From the NCBI GenBank assembly GCA_002779995.1, contig PEWX01000076.1, forward strand, positions 19,685-83,684: DNA of 64,000 nucleotides, written 5' to 3'. Under the pieces are notes generated by a model, which ran no database searches, was not told where the DNA came from, and saw only the letters and a program-made list of their open reading frames with translations. This DNA comes from Piscirickettsiaceae bacterium CG07_land_8_20_14_0_80_44_28 (lineage in GTDB: Bacteria > Pseudomonadota > Gammaproteobacteria > Thiomicrospirales > Thiomicrospiraceae). The position numbers and the translations under genes were made by a program. Below are positions 54,316 to 63,538 of this stretch, in pieces. Each line of letters opens with the position of its first letter. Within the stretch, counting starts at the first letter, position 1.

Positions 54316-55107
54316 ATGAAAAAAATTCAATCCAGTGATTTGAGTTACCCTTATGATGAAAAGTTATCGCATAAAGAGTATGAAGAAACAAAAGCCTTGT
54401 TACAAATTGAGCTGTTGAAATGTCAGAAATGGATTAAGCACCAAGGAGAACGTTTGGTGATTTTGTTTGAAGGGAGAGACGCAGCCGGAAAAGGCGGAAC
54501 CATTAAGCGCTTTATGGAACATCTCAACCCTCGTGGCGCTCGCGTGGTGGCATTAGATAAACCTTCGGAGACCGAAAAGGGTCAGTGGTATTTCCAACGC
54601 TATGTGCAACATTTACCCACATCCGGTGAGATGGTGTTGTTTGACCGTTCTTGGTATAACCGAGCAGGGGTTGAACGCGTGATGGGGTTTTGTACGCCGC
54701 CGGAATACAATGAGTTTATGCACCAGGCACCTGAGTTGGAACGTATGATTACCGCCAGTGGGATTCACTTGATGAAATTTTGGTTTTCGGTGAGTCGAGA
54801 TGAACAGTTAAGGCGATTTAATAATCGTCAGCATGATCCTTTAAAACAATGGAAACTAAGTCCGATGGATCTGGCCTCGTTAGACCGTTGGGAAGACTAT
54901 ACCAAAGCAAAAGAGGATATGTTTTTCTATACCAATACCACAGAATCTCCTTGGACGGTGATTAAATCCAATGATAAAAAGCGCGCACGTCTTGAATCCA
55001 TGCGCTATGTACTGAATGCGTTCCCCTATGATAATAAGAACGAAGAGATTTTGCAGCAGGATCCGCTGATTATTAGTTCCGGTGAAGATGTCTTTAAAGA
55101 AGATTAA
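54316..55107 (+). CDS. ppk2: Polyphosphate kinase 2
   Basis: 263 residues. Walker A FEGRDAAGKGG, Walker B/lid MVLFDRSWYNRAGVERVMGFC, and WKLSPMDLASLDRWEDYTKAKE. Transfers phosphate between polyphosphate and nucleotides (class I PPK2 length; ADP- or GDP-preferring not decidable). AGGAG 9 bases before ATG. Followed by a small unknown gene after 51 bp that contains a 10-bp tandem repeat, TCAATTTAAG twice (55121-55140). Confidence 0.92.
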   Translation: MKKIQSSDLSYPYDEKLSHKEYEETKALLQIELLKCQKWIKHQGERLVILFEGRDAAGKGGTIKRFMEHLNPRGARVVALDKPSETEKGQWYFQRYVQHLPTSGEMVLFDRSWYNRAGVERVMGFCTPPEYNEFMHQAPELERMITASGIHLMKFWFSVSRDEQLRRFNNRQHDPLKQWKLSPMDLASLDRWEDYTKAKEDMFFYTNTTESPWTVIKSNDKKRARLESMRYVLNAFPYDNKNEEILQQDPLIISSGEDVFKED

Positions 55108-55158
55108 CGCACAGTCTATTTCAATTTAAGTCAATTTAAGAATTTAAGGAATAAAACC

Positions 55159-55383
55159 ATGACCATGCATTATCAACAACACGCACAACAAGTGGTAAGC
55201 CGTTTTGAAAGAATGTTATCCAAAGAACAAGTAGAGGGCATTACCCAAGAGCATTTTGATGAATTAGAAATTTTAATCACCGCCGCGCTAGGCGTTGTTT
55301 ATGCCGACGTGTCGCATCAAGCGGCGAAATCTTTGGAACTCTTAGCCAAAAGTTTGCGCCGGCAAGCCGGTGAGGTTGATTAG
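55159..55383 (+). CDS. Small hypothetical protein, 74 residues, downstream of ppk2
   Basis: Not recognised. Helical, acidic, no Cys, no signal; AAGGA ribosome site 8 bases upstream of ATG. Possibly co-transcribed with ppk2. Block HFDELEILITAALGVVYADV could pack as a helical hairpin. Ends 12 bp from the convergent 205-residue gene. Confidence 0.6.
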   Translation: MTMHYQQHAQQVVSRFERMLSKEQVEGITQEHFDELEILITAALGVVYADVSHQAAKSLELLAKSLRRQAGEVD

Positions 55384-55395
55384 TCTTAAGGTGCT

Positions 55396-56013
55396 CTAAA
55401 TAACAAAATCATTGCATTGAATGATTTGCTGCTGTTCGTTAGGATGCCATTGGATTAAGAAATCTTCAAGCGTTCCTTCAAAACAGCCCGGCTGAAAAGC
55501 ACTGTGGCATAAACGATTCGGGATTTGCCAATCTTCGAGGAGTGGCATGGCACCAATCGCTTCAGCAGGAGCATTTTCCCAAAGAAAACGTGCGGGTTTA
55601 ACCATAAATGGGAAACCGGCATCACTGTGAAGCAATACCTGAATGTGATAGGTATTTTTTAACTGTTGACTTAGGTATAACGCAGTGGCCATTGCTTGAT
55701 TCGAAGCTGTTATCAGCAAGGGGACATCGAACTTTAAAAAAGCCGTTAACTCAGGTAAAAACCGCCAGGCCTGGTGGTTTTTCAGGCGAATAACAGACTT
55801 GTCAGCCGTTAGCGACACAGGCGCGTTAGCGAGAAATTGATAGCCATTCGGCTGCTGTGAAATGAGTTGAAACTGGATTTGATTTAATTCAAAAGCCGCA
55901 TTGACCGGTAATGGCTTTGAGTTTAAATCCGGATCTTGCCATTGCCAGTCACTTAACCAAAACCCATTAGCTTGTTCTGTTTGCTGTTTAAAAATGAAGC
56001 GAAAGTCGGCCAT
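55396..56013 (-). CDS. Hypothetical protein downstream of pyrC'
   Basis: 205 residues. The second half (PLLITASNQAMATALYLSQQL, FQPGCFEGTLEDFL) faintly resembles the NAD-binding half of ferredoxin-reductase/PyrK-like proteins, but I cannot name it. Starts 7 bp after the pyrC' stop, so it is the last gene of the pyrimidine operon; a link to pyrimidine or redox metabolism is possible but unproven. A dispersed palindrome (55765-55774) lies in its coding region. Confidence 0.6.
   Translation of the reverse strand: MADFRFIFKQQTEQANGFWLSDWQWQDPDLNSKPLPVNAAFELNQIQFQLISQQPNGYQFLANAPVSLTADKSVIRLKNHQAWRFLPELTAFLKFDVPLLITASNQAMATALYLSQQLKNTYHIQVLLHSDAGFPFMVKPARFLWENAPAEAIGAMPLLEDWQIPNRLCHSAFQPGCFEGTLEDFLIQWHPNEQQQIIQCNDFVI
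55765..55774. repeat. CCAGGCCTGG palindrome inside the gene after pyrC'
   Basis: Exact core flanked by AAAAACCG and TGGTTTTT; coding on the minus strand. Confidence 0.8.
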
Positions 56014-56020
56014 TGTGTCG

Positions 56021-57307
56021 CTAAATTGGGTTGTTGCGATAGACAGGGCGTCCTTGGAAGTAGGTTAATTCAACCTGACCATTGAATTCCCATCCATCAA
56101 AAGGGGAGTTATCCCCTTGGCTAATCATTTCTGAGCGTGAAAGTGTCCAGTATGCTTCGGGTTCAAATACGCTAAAGTCAGCAAATAGGCCGGTCGTTAA
56201 GCTCCCATTTTGAATGCCTAAGATGTTGGCCGGCCCGGTTGTTAAAGATCGAATGGCCGTGTTTAAATCAAATACACCTTCTTCAACCAATTTTAAGGTC
56301 AATGGCAGTAGGGTTTCTAAACCGCTAATGCCAGGTTGACTTTCGCCAAAAGGCAGCAATTTAACATCGCGATCCAACGGGGTGTGATCGCTTACAATCG
56401 CATCAATCGTCCCCATTTTTACCCCTAAACGCAAAGCTTCTTTATCTTCATGTCGGCGCAATGGTGGCGAAACATGAAACAGCGAATCAAAATCGAGGGT
56501 ATCGTATTCAGTTAAGTGTAATTGATGAATCGCCACATCACAGGTCACCGGTAAACCGCGCTTTTTGGCATCGGCAATCATTTCCACCGATTTAGCGGTT
56601 GAGATTTGAGAAAAGTGAACCCGAACCCCTGTTTCTTCTGCAAGGATTAAATCTCTTGCCAATGCAACCGTTTCCGCTGAAGCGGTGATTTCAGCTAAGC
56701 CCAAGCGGCTACTAATGACGCCACTGTGTGCCACTCCCTTGTTTTTCAAGGCGGCATCTTCACAGCGCAACATTAATAATATGTCGTTGCTGGCAGCATA
56801 TTGCATCGCATTTTTTAAGGTCAGCGGGTTTTGAATCGGTTGATTCGCTTGACTTAGGGCAATACAGCCGGCATTTTTGAGAGCGGCCATATTGCTAAGC
56901 ATTTTACCTTCAAGATTCTGGGTGATTGCACCAATGGGCAAGATAAAGGCGGTGGCGGCTTGGCGAGCGCGGCGCTGAATCAGTTCCGTAACGGCTTGGT
57001 TGTCATTGACAGGGCGGGTGTCCGGCGGACAGCAGATGGCCGTAATCCCCCCCGCGACAGCCGCTTTGGTTTCTGAAGCAATATCCCCTTCATAATGACT
57101 ACCGGGTTCGGCTAATCTAGCTTGTAAATCAATCAACCCCGGCAGTAACCACTTGCCTGTGCCATCAAGGGTTTGTGAGGCGTTAAAACCATCCGGTAGC
57201 GTATCGCTAATGCTGAAAATTCGGCCTCGGGTAATGTATAGATTGCTGATTTTATCCAAGTTTTGGCTTGGATCAATAATACGAACATTTTCAATCGCCA
57301 ATCTCAT
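56021..57307 (-). CDS. Dihydroorotase-like subunit PyrC' (inactive)
   Basis: 428 residues of the dihydroorotase fold, but the metal motif that should read D-x-H-x-H-x-R is [14 protein letters not shown]: both His are Gln/Arg-like. Other sites (HFSQIST, SDHTPLD) remain. This matches the known catalytically dead PyrC' of pseudomonads, required for assembly of the pyrB-encoded aspartate transcarbamoylase. Overlaps pyrB by 4 bp, so stoichiometric synthesis is expected. An active dihydroorotase must be encoded elsewhere. Confidence 0.9.
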   Translation of the reverse strand: MRLAIENVRIIDPSQNLDKISNLYITRGRIFSISDTLPDGFNASQTLDGTGKWLLPGLIDLQARLAEPGSHYEGDIASETKAAVAGGITAICCPPDTRPVNDNQAVTELIQRRARQAATAFILPIGAITQNLEGKMLSNMAALKNAGCIALSQANQPIQNPLTLKNAMQYAASNDILLMLRCEDAALKNKGVAHSGVISSRLGLAEITASAETVALARDLILAEETGVRVHFSQISTAKSVEMIADAKKRGLPVTCDVAIHQLHLTEYDTLDFDSLFHVSPPLRRHEDKEALRLGVKMGTIDAIVSDHTPLDRDVKLLPFGESQPGISGLETLLPLTLKLVEEGVFDLNTAIRSLTTGPANILGIQNGSLTTGLFADFSVFEPEAYWTLSRSEMISQGDNSPFDGWEFNGQVELTYFQGRPVYRNNPI

Positions 57308-58317
57308 GGGGTTTCCTCCTGAAGTGCGGACGATAACGAGCCGGCCATAAGCTGTTTGGCGTTTTCGATAATAATTGTCATCACGGCCATTCTGACAGCA
57401 ATCCCATAAGTGACTTGTTCGAGGATAACAGATTGTTCTCCATCTGCGACTGCTGAGTCAATTTCTACCCCTCGATTAATCGGACCCGGGTGCATCACGA
57501 TGGCATCGGGTTTCGCATAGTTTAGTCGTTGTTTGGTCAGACCGTAGAGGTTAAAAAATTCTTTTTCACTCGGCAGGAGCGCGCTTTTCATGCGCTCATT
57601 TTGCAGGCGCACATTGATAATGACATCAACGTCTTCCAAGCCTTCTTCAATATTGTCATAAACATGAATCCCTAAGGCTTGCGGGTGAGATGGCATTAAG
57701 GTTTTGGGACCAATCACACGTATTTCACGTGCTTCTAAGATACTCAGTGCTTGAATTTGTGATCTCACCACCCGAGAGTGCTGTATATCCCCAATAATCG
57801 CGACTTTGAGGTCAAAAATATCCCCTTTATGTTTGTGAATGGTAAACATGTCGAGCATCGCTTGGGTGGGGTGTGCGTGTTGGCCATCGCCCGCATTAAT
57901 CACATGTACATGGGGGGCAACATGTTTTGCGATAAAATGCGCCGCACCACTTTCACTATGGCGTACCACAAATACGTCCGCCATCATCGCTTGCAGGTTC
58001 CAAAGGGTATCGAGTAAGGTTTCACCTTTTTTGGTGGACGAGGTGGCGATATTTAAATTCACCACATCGGCAGACAAACGTTTTTCGGCAATTTCAAAGG
58101 TCGTTAGCGTTCGTGTGCTCGGTTCAAAAAACAGGTTCATAATGGTTTTGCCGTGCAGATTGGGGACCTTACTAATTTGATGTGTGACGGGATCGATAAA
58201 GGTATTGGCAACCTCTAGAATTTCCATAAGATGATGGTGTTTTAAGCCTTCTAGCGTTAAAAAATGACGCAATTTACCTTGGGCATTCAATTGCAGGTTG
58301 GGCGTTGAAAGTCTCAT
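57304..58317 (-). CDS. pyrB: Aspartate carbamoyltransferase catalytic subunit
   Basis: Second step of pyrimidine synthesis. 337 residues with [13 protein letters not shown] (carbamoyl-phosphate loop), [27 protein letters not shown], and [16 protein letters not shown] 58317 is preferred because AGGA stands 6 bases upstream; an ATG 2 codons earlier at 58323 touches the same site. Longer than E. coli PyrB and paired with PyrC', indicating a class A dodecamer without PyrI. Confidence 0.94.
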   Translation of the reverse strand: MRLSTPNLQLNAQGKLRHFLTLEGLKHHHLMEILEVANTFIDPVTHQISKVPNLHGKTIMNLFFEPSTRTLTTFEIAEKRLSADVVNLNIATSSTKKGETLLDTLWNLQAMMADVFVVRHSESGAAHFIAKHVAPHVHVINAGDGQHAHPTQAMLDMFTIHKHKGDIFDLKVAIIGDIQHSRVVRSQIQALSILEAREIRVIGPKTLMPSHPQALGIHVYDNIEEGLEDVDVIINVRLQNERMKSALLPSEKEFFNLYGLTKQRLNYAKPDAIVMHPGPINRGVEIDSAVADGEQSVILEQVTYGIAVRMAVMTIIIENAKQLMAGSLSSALQEETP

Positions 58318-58328
58318 GATCATTCCTT

Positions 58329-58751
58329 TTAGAGGGCGTTTAACCAGTTTTCTAAAATGATTTGTGCTGCATGGTCATCCATGGGTTGGTCGCGATGTTT
58401 TTGACGGCTTTCAGCTTCAATAGAGCTGAGTTGTTCTTCGATATAGAACACCGGGGTTTGATAGCGTCCACTGAGGCGTTGACCGAATTTTCGTGCTGGC
58501 TGAGTCAGGGCTTGGGGTTCGCCATTGAGTCGCATTGGCAAGCCCACAACAATGGCGCTGGGTTTCCAAGCTTCGAATAGGCGGCTGATATGTTCCCAAT
58601 CCGGGCGGCCATCCCGGCTGGCAACGATGGCTTCCGGGGTTGCTGTTCGGCTAATGGTTTGGCCTACCGCGACCCCAATGCGTTTGAGCCCAAAATCGAA
58701 TCCCAATAGAACACCGCTCACCTCGGCGGCTAACGTCGTTGGGTTAGTCAT
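58329..58751 (-). CDS. ruvX: Holliday junction resolvase-like / pre-16S rRNA nuclease
   Basis: 140-residue RNase H-fold protein (YqgF). [28 protein letters not shown] and the final DDHAAQIIL supply the acidic site. Processes the 5' end of 16S rRNA in E. coli. Start overlaps the yqgE stop by 8 bp; 11 bp before pyrB. The gene pair yqgE-ruvX upstream of pyrB is the same as in Pseudomonas. Confidence 0.93.
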   Translation of the reverse strand: MTNPTTLAAEVSGVLLGFDFGLKRIGVAVGQTISRTATPEAIVASRDGRPDWEHISRLFEAWKPSAIVVGLPMRLNGEPQALTQPARKFGQRLSGRYQTPVFYIEEQLSSIEAESRQKHRDQPMDDHAAQIILENWLNAL

Positions 58752-59319
58752 GTCCGGCTTCCATGCTGAGCGATTCGGGAGAAATGCCGAGGGTATTTAG
58801 TGCAACCAGCCATTTTTGATCCGGCTCAATATCAAATAAAAGCGATTCATTGTAGGGAATGGGCAGCCAATTATTTTGCTGAATTTCTTCATTCAATTGT
58901 CCTGCTTCCCAGCCGGCAAAACCAAGACAAACCAATAACTTTTCAGGTTGATTGCCTTCGGAGACGGCTTTCAAAAAATCCTCAGATACCGTCATGGCGA
59001 GATTGTCTTTTAAATGAATGCTTTTTTGCCAGTCGCCCGGGGGCTGATGCAAGATAAACCCATGCTCCATATCCACCGGTCCGCCCATCATAATAACCTG
59101 CTCTGCCAAATCACTCCGGCTGTTTAATCGGTCTGTGGGGAGCTGAAAATGTTCCAATAATTGCGACAAAATCAGCTTATGCGGTAGGTTGACGACCAAA
59201 CCCATGCTGCCATGTTGATTATCTTCAACGACATAAACCAAGGTTTTTTCAAACCAACTATCCGCAAGATTGGGCATCGCAATTAAAAAATGGTGTTCAA
59301 GAGAGTTTAAATTTTCCAT
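58744..59319 (-). CDS. YqgE/AlgH family protein
   Basis: 191 residues, UPF0301. HHFLIAMPNLADSWFEKTLVYVVEDN and GSMGLVVNLP, GGPVDMEHGFILH, and FAGWEAGQLNEEI mark the family. Biochemical role not established. Overlaps ruvX by 8 bp, with a 54-bp gap from apbE. Confidence 0.92.
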   Translation of the reverse strand: MENLNSLEHHFLIAMPNLADSWFEKTLVYVVEDNQHGSMGLVVNLPHKLILSQLLEHFQLPTDRLNSRSDLAEQVIMMGGPVDMEHGFILHQPPGDWQKSIHLKDNLAMTVSEDFLKAVSEGNQPEKLLVCLGFAGWEAGQLNEEIQQNNWLPIPYNESLLFDIEPDQKWLVALNTLGISPESLSMEAGHD

Positions 59320-59373
59320 AGTTTTGAATTATAGCAGTTTGTTTTTCACTCTATTGCAACAATTATAGACTGG

Positions 59374-60447
59374 TTAGTGCTCTAATAAGTGGAGTCGTGA
59401 TGCCATATCGGGCGTGAAATAAATCTTTCGGTTAGGGTCAATTAACACCGCTAGACGAATCCCCATTTGTTGGGCAATTTTTTGCCATTTTTCCGGGCCG
59501 GCAATCATCAGCGCAGTGGCGGCAGCATCGGCCGTGGTGGCATCTGAGTGGATGACCGTCACCGATAAAAAGGGTTGAGCAGGGTAGCCGGTATTGGGGT
59601 TGATAATGTGGCTGTAACGTTGTCCTTGCCACTCAAAAAAACGTTGGTAACTGCCTGAGGTGACAATACTTTCATCGCCGCTAACGGCCATCCACGCGAT
59701 AGGTTTTTGTGGCTGGTCGGGATCTTGTATGCCAATATGCCAAGCCTGTTGTTCTCCGTGGCTTTGCGCATCTTGGGGGGCTTTGGTACCAATGATCCGC
59801 ATATCACCGCCAATATTCACAATCGCGTTGTTGATGCCTGATTTTTTAAGGGTCTGAATGGCAATATCTAATGCCAATCCCTTGGCATTGCCGCCAAAGT
59901 CTAGTTGCACCTTAGGGTTGTGGCTATATAACTGCGTGCCTTTAAAATAGAGTGCTTTGATGGATGGGCGCTGATTTAACCAAGCCTGAATATCGGCTTC
60001 TGTTGGCGGTGGGCCTTGCCAGTCTTCTGAATGAAACCCCCAAAGAGCGATGAGTTGCCCAATCCCCGGATCAAATAAATAATCCGACTGAGCGGCCAAT
60101 TGTTGTGATTTAACTATAAATTGTTTGACGGTTTCTGGTACATCAATGGGCTTGCCATTCGCTATGGCTTGGTTAATTTGACTGAGGATGCCGCCTTTTT
60201 CCCAGGCATGCCAGTCACGATTAAATTGATGAAAACGCTGTTCAATAGCCGTAATGGCTGTTAGCGCCTTCGCCTTGGGGGTGTCGACAATTTCAACATT
60301 GACTTCAGTGCCGAAAACATAAAAAGTTTGTTGAACCGGCGGGAGCGTTGAAGGCGTGCATGCCGGTAACCAGAAAACCGAGCTTAAAATGGTTAAAAAT
60401 AACCAGGCCTGGCCGATTTTGAGGGTGAAAACACGCTTTAATGGCAT
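59374..60447 (-). CDS. apbE: FAD:protein FMN transferase (ApbE), lipoprotein
   Basis: Attaches FMN to Thr/Ser of exported flavoproteins such as Nqr and Rnf subunits. 357 residues; lipobox WLPAC (Cys about 30), then YVFGTEVNVEIV, LDFGGNAKGLALD, NIGGDMRIIG and the end TADAAATALMIAG. No flavinylation target is in the window. Start overlaps the gshB stop by 10 bp. Residues I-G-Q-A-W-L-F in the signal peptide come from a dispersed palindrome copy (60403-60412). Confidence 0.93.
   Translation of the reverse strand: MPLKRVFTLKIGQAWLFLTILSSVFWLPACTPSTLPPVQQTFYVFGTEVNVEIVDTPKAKALTAITAIEQRFHQFNRDWHAWEKGGILSQINQAIANGKPIDVPETVKQFIVKSQQLAAQSDYLFDPGIGQLIALWGFHSEDWQGPPPTEADIQAWLNQRPSIKALYFKGTQLYSHNPKVQLDFGGNAKGLALDIAIQTLKKSGINNAIVNIGGDMRIIGTKAPQDAQSHGEQQAWHIGIQDPDQPQKPIAWMAVSGDESIVTSGSYQRFFEWQGQRYSHIINPNTGYPAQPFLSVTVIHSDATTADAAATALMIAGPEKWQKIAQQMGIRLAVLIDPNRKIYFTPDMASRLHLLEH
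60403..60412. repeat. CCAGGCCTGG palindrome inside the apbE signal sequence
   Basis: Exact core flanked by AAAAATAA and CCGATTTT; it encodes Q-A-W-L-F, so the repeat shapes the signal peptide. Confidence 0.8.
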
Positions 60448-61418
60448 TGTTGAGCGTTTCGGATTGTTTGCAAATGATCGAATAATTGACCGGCAATATT
60501 AAGATCAAATTGTGCATCCAGCTCTCGAATACAGGTTGGGCTGGTGACATTAATTTCGGTAATATAGTCGCCAATCACATCGAGACCGACAAAGTGCAAA
60601 CCTTTTCGTTGTAGGGTCGGCGCGATTTGTTGGCACAACCAACGATCACGGTCGGTTAGCGGTTGACCCACACCGCGTCCACCGGCGGCAATATTACCAC
60701 GGGTTTCCCCTTCAGCCGGAATACGGGCTAAGGCGTAAGCAACCGGGTGGCCATTGATGAGCAAAATACGTTTGTCGCCTTGCGCAATTTCGGGCAAATA
60801 GCGTTGCGCCATAATGGCATGGTGTCCGTGGTCGGTCATGGTTTCGATAATGACATTGATATTTGGGTCGTCTTGACGAACGCGAAAAATCGAAGCACCG
60901 CCCATGGCATCGAGTGGTTTTAAAATCGTATCTTGATGGGTGCTGATAAAATGTTTAATACGCTCAGCACTTGCCGCCACCAGGGTCGGCGGAATGCACT
61001 GCGGAAACCAACTGGCAAAAAGTTTTTCGTTGCAATCTCTTAAAGACTGAGGCTTGTTTACAACCAAGGTGCCTTGTGCTTCAGCCAATTCTAACATCTG
61101 AGTGCAATACAGATAGTCGTTGGTAAAGGGCGGATCTTGACGGATTAAGATAATATCCAGAGATCCCAAGGCACAGCGTGAGGTTGCACCAAAGCCAAAA
61201 TATTGGCTGGTTGCATCGGATTGCGGTCTATCCCAAACTTTGAGTTCACTGACGGAAGCAAACGGTTGCGCATCGTCTAAAAACAGATCCTCGGGTTGCA
61301 TATAGTAGAGTTGATGTCCACGGCGCTGGGCTTCTAACAACATGGCAAAAGAGCTGTCTTTATAGGGTTTGATTTTGTCAATGGGATCCATGACAATGCC
61401 GACTTTTAAGGGTTGCAT
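60438..61418 (-). CDS. gshB: Glutathione synthetase
   Basis: Joins gamma-glutamylcysteine and glycine. 326 residues of the proteobacterial ATP-grasp type: KVGIVMDPIDKIKPYKDSSFAMLLEAQ, RQDPPFTNDYLY, VNKPQSLRDCNEKL, LKPLDAMGGASIF, and TRGNIAAGGRGV. ATG 61418 with AAGGATT upstream; a longer frame to 61529 overlaps gshA and is discounted. 10 bp after gshA. Confidence 0.95.
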   Translation of the reverse strand: MQPLKVGIVMDPIDKIKPYKDSSFAMLLEAQRRGHQLYYMQPEDLFLDDAQPFASVSELKVWDRPQSDATSQYFGFGATSRCALGSLDIILIRQDPPFTNDYLYCTQMLELAEAQGTLVVNKPQSLRDCNEKLFASWFPQCIPPTLVAASAERIKHFISTHQDTILKPLDAMGGASIFRVRQDDPNINVIIETMTDHGHHAIMAQRYLPEIAQGDKRILLINGHPVAYALARIPAEGETRGNIAAGGRGVGQPLTDRDRWLCQQIAPTLQRKGLHFVGLDVIGDYITEINVTSPTCIRELDAQFDLNIAGQLFDHLQTIRNAQQCH

Positions 61419-61428
61419 AGACAAATCC

Positions 61429-62724
61429 TTACGGGGTGTTGTTTTTAGCGGCAGCGATTTCACGAGCCGCGGCGAGCAGTGCCAGTCTTGCAACCACTCC
61501 ATAGGCATAGAAACGGTTGGGGCCGGCATCTGGAGATTGGCTTTGGTCGGGCATCACACAGGCATCTTCAAACGATAATGGTTCAAAATGCATACCGGGC
61601 GAATTGAGGTTGTCGGTGGCTTCTTTGCCGGTATGGACGCGGTAAAAACCACCAATCACTTGGTTGTGCATCATATAAACCACGGGTTCTGCAACCGCAT
61701 CGTTGATGGTTTCATGGGTATAAACCCCTTCTTGAACCAGCATTTGTTCTGCCACCAATCCTTCTTTTGCAGAAGACATTTTATTACGTTGTTTACGATT
61801 TAATTGCAAAACATCTTCAGCATTTTTGACCGACATAATGGCCATGCCATAAGTGCCACTATCCGATTTGACAATAACGAAGGGTTTGCAACTAATATGA
61901 TGTTGGTGGTAATAGTGCTGGGTTTTTTGTAGCACTTGGTTGACAGTTTCGGCTAAAAGCTCCATTCCCGTTCTGTCTTTAAAGTTAATGGGGCCACTCT
62001 GTACCGAAAGCGGGTTGATTAACCAAGGATCGATTTGAATCATTTGAGCAAATTCATGGGTGACACTGGTGTAAAAATTAAAGTGTTCGGTTTTAAAACG
62101 GGTTGCCCAACCCAAGTCAAGAGGGGGGAGTAAGGTTTGTTCTATATTTTCAAGAAGCGCAGGGCGTCCGCCGGATAAGTCATTGTTTAACAAGACCGCA
62201 CAAGGGAAAAAATCATTCACCCCCACTCTTGCACCTTGGCGTTTTAGGGGGTGTAAGATTAAGGTTTTTCCGGAGGGCAGTGTTAACTCAGTGGTGTCTG
62301 TTAAATCCGGGTTTAAACTGCCAATATGGACTTCATAGCCGGCAGAGACAATGATTTCTTTCAAGATGGCCAGGCTTTCTAAATAAAATTGATTGCGCGT
62401 GTGATTTTCCGGGATTAACAACACACCGTCTGCAATCGGGCAGGCCTGTGTAATGGCATTTTGTGCGGATTGAATGGCGAGCGGCCGTAAATCGGTATGC
62501 AAGTTGTTAAAACCGGCCGGGAATAAATTGGTATCGACCGGTGCCAGTTTATAACCTGCATTGCGTAAATCTACTGAGGCATAAAAAGGGGTCGGCGTCT
62601 GTTTGAATTGCTTACGAAACCAGCCTTCAATCTCTGCTTGATGATTCAATAGGTGTTGTTCCAGTTCAAGTAGTGGACCGGTAAGCGCGGTTTTTAAATG
62701 TGGCACTTGATGCGTAGAGGGCAT
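61429..62724 (-). CDS. gshA: Glutamate-cysteine ligase, TIGR02049-type
   Basis: First and rate-limiting step of glutathione synthesis. 431 residues of the GshA type described from Acidithiobacillus-like gammaproteobacteria, not the E. coli fold: YASVDLRNAGYKLAPVDTNLFPAGFNNL, LLIPENHTRNQFYLES, KSDSGTYGMAIMSV and VIGGFYRVHTG. ATG 62724 is preferred to a TTG four codons upstream. Adjacent gshB confirms the pathway. Confidence 0.88.
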   Translation of the reverse strand: MPSTHQVPHLKTALTGPLLELEQHLLNHQAEIEGWFRKQFKQTPTPFYASVDLRNAGYKLAPVDTNLFPAGFNNLHTDLRPLAIQSAQNAITQACPIADGVLLIPENHTRNQFYLESLAILKEIIVSAGYEVHIGSLNPDLTDTTELTLPSGKTLILHPLKRQGARVGVNDFFPCAVLLNNDLSGGRPALLENIEQTLLPPLDLGWATRFKTEHFNFYTSVTHEFAQMIQIDPWLINPLSVQSGPINFKDRTGMELLAETVNQVLQKTQHYYHQHHISCKPFVIVKSDSGTYGMAIMSVKNAEDVLQLNRKQRNKMSSAKEGLVAEQMLVQEGVYTHETINDAVAEPVVYMMHNQVIGGFYRVHTGKEATDNLNSPGMHFEPLSFEDACVMPDQSQSPDAGPNRFYAYGVVARLALLAAAREIAAAKNNTP

Positions 62725-62792
62725 AGTTTTTCTCAAGAGTTAAAATGATTATTAGGGTAAGTATTATACAGCTCAGCAAGGTTGAACCAAGT

Positions 62793-63524
62793 TTAAAAGT
62801 CACCCCATAGCGTTTGTAACGCCGATAAAATCACCAGGCCTGCGGTTTCGGTGCGCAAGATTCTAGGGCCTAAGCACACAGGTTGCAGTCCTTTTTCACA
62901 AGCGCGTGAGACTTCCTGATCACTGAGTCCGCCTTCGGGGCCAATCAAAATGGCAAAAGGCGCATCGGACGGCGGTGAGAGTTGTTTAAGGCGCAAGGGG
63001 GCGGTTGGATTTAACACCAGGCCTTGCACTTTTTCAGTGCTGGCGAGCCAATCGGCAAAGGTCATTGGCGATAAAATTTTGGGAAGATGGTTGCGATAAG
63101 ACTGCTCACAGGCTGATATGGCAATGTCTTGCCATTGCTGTTGGCGTTTGAGCTGTTTTTCGGTGGGGAGTTTGACATCACAATGTTCGGTAAAGAGCGG
63201 TTGAATCGCAGTGACCCCCAGTTCAGTCGCTTTCTGAATGGTGAAGTCCATGCGATCGCCTTTGGAGATACCTTGTAATAACACGGTATAAAGCGGCGAT
63301 TCACGACTGATCTTTTCGACCGCGGTGATTTCAACTTCAGCATGGCGACGATCAATGACTTGAAGGACGGCTTGTGCTTGGTTGCCGTGACCATCAAAGA
63401 GTTCAACGGGGCGTTGATGCTTGAGACGCAATACATTAAGCGCATAGTGCACTTGTGTTTTATCCAGGTTCAGCCTAGCGCCCACTGAGTAGGCGGCGGG
63501 CAGATAGAAGCGGGGGATTCGCAT
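62793..63524 (-). CDS. rsmE: 16S rRNA m3U1498 methyltransferase
   Basis: 243-residue SPOUT methyltransferase. HYALNVLRLKHQRPVELFDG, the SAM knot region FAILIGPEGGLSDQEV and LGPRILRTETAGL are hallmarks. Two weak copies of the dispersed palindrome lie in it (62834-62843 and 63017-63026). Downstream of metF by 14 bp. Confidence 0.95.
   Translation of the reverse strand: MRIPRFYLPAAYSVGARLNLDKTQVHYALNVLRLKHQRPVELFDGHGNQAQAVLQVIDRRHAEVEITAVEKISRESPLYTVLLQGISKGDRMDFTIQKATELGVTAIQPLFTEHCDVKLPTEKQLKRQQQWQDIAISACEQSYRNHLPKILSPMTFADWLASTEKVQGLVLNPTAPLRLKQLSPPSDAPFAILIGPEGGLSDQEVSRACEKGLQPVCLGPRILRTETAGLVILSALQTLWGDF
62834..62843. repeat. Variant palindrome CCAGGCCTGC in rsmE
   Basis: Nine of ten core bases, preceded by AAAATCA and followed by GGTTT; encodes the GLVIL region. 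Confidence 0.5.
63017..63026. repeat. Variant palindrome CCAGGCCTTG in rsmE
   Basis: Nine of ten core bases, without the second T tract; may be chance. Confidence 0.35.
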
Positions 63525-63538
63525 AATTGAATGAGCCG

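Noticed and set aside
61419..61529. Longer N-terminus for gshB
   Set aside because: Extra residues overlap gshA and do not resemble GshB; ATG 61418 has a ribosome site.
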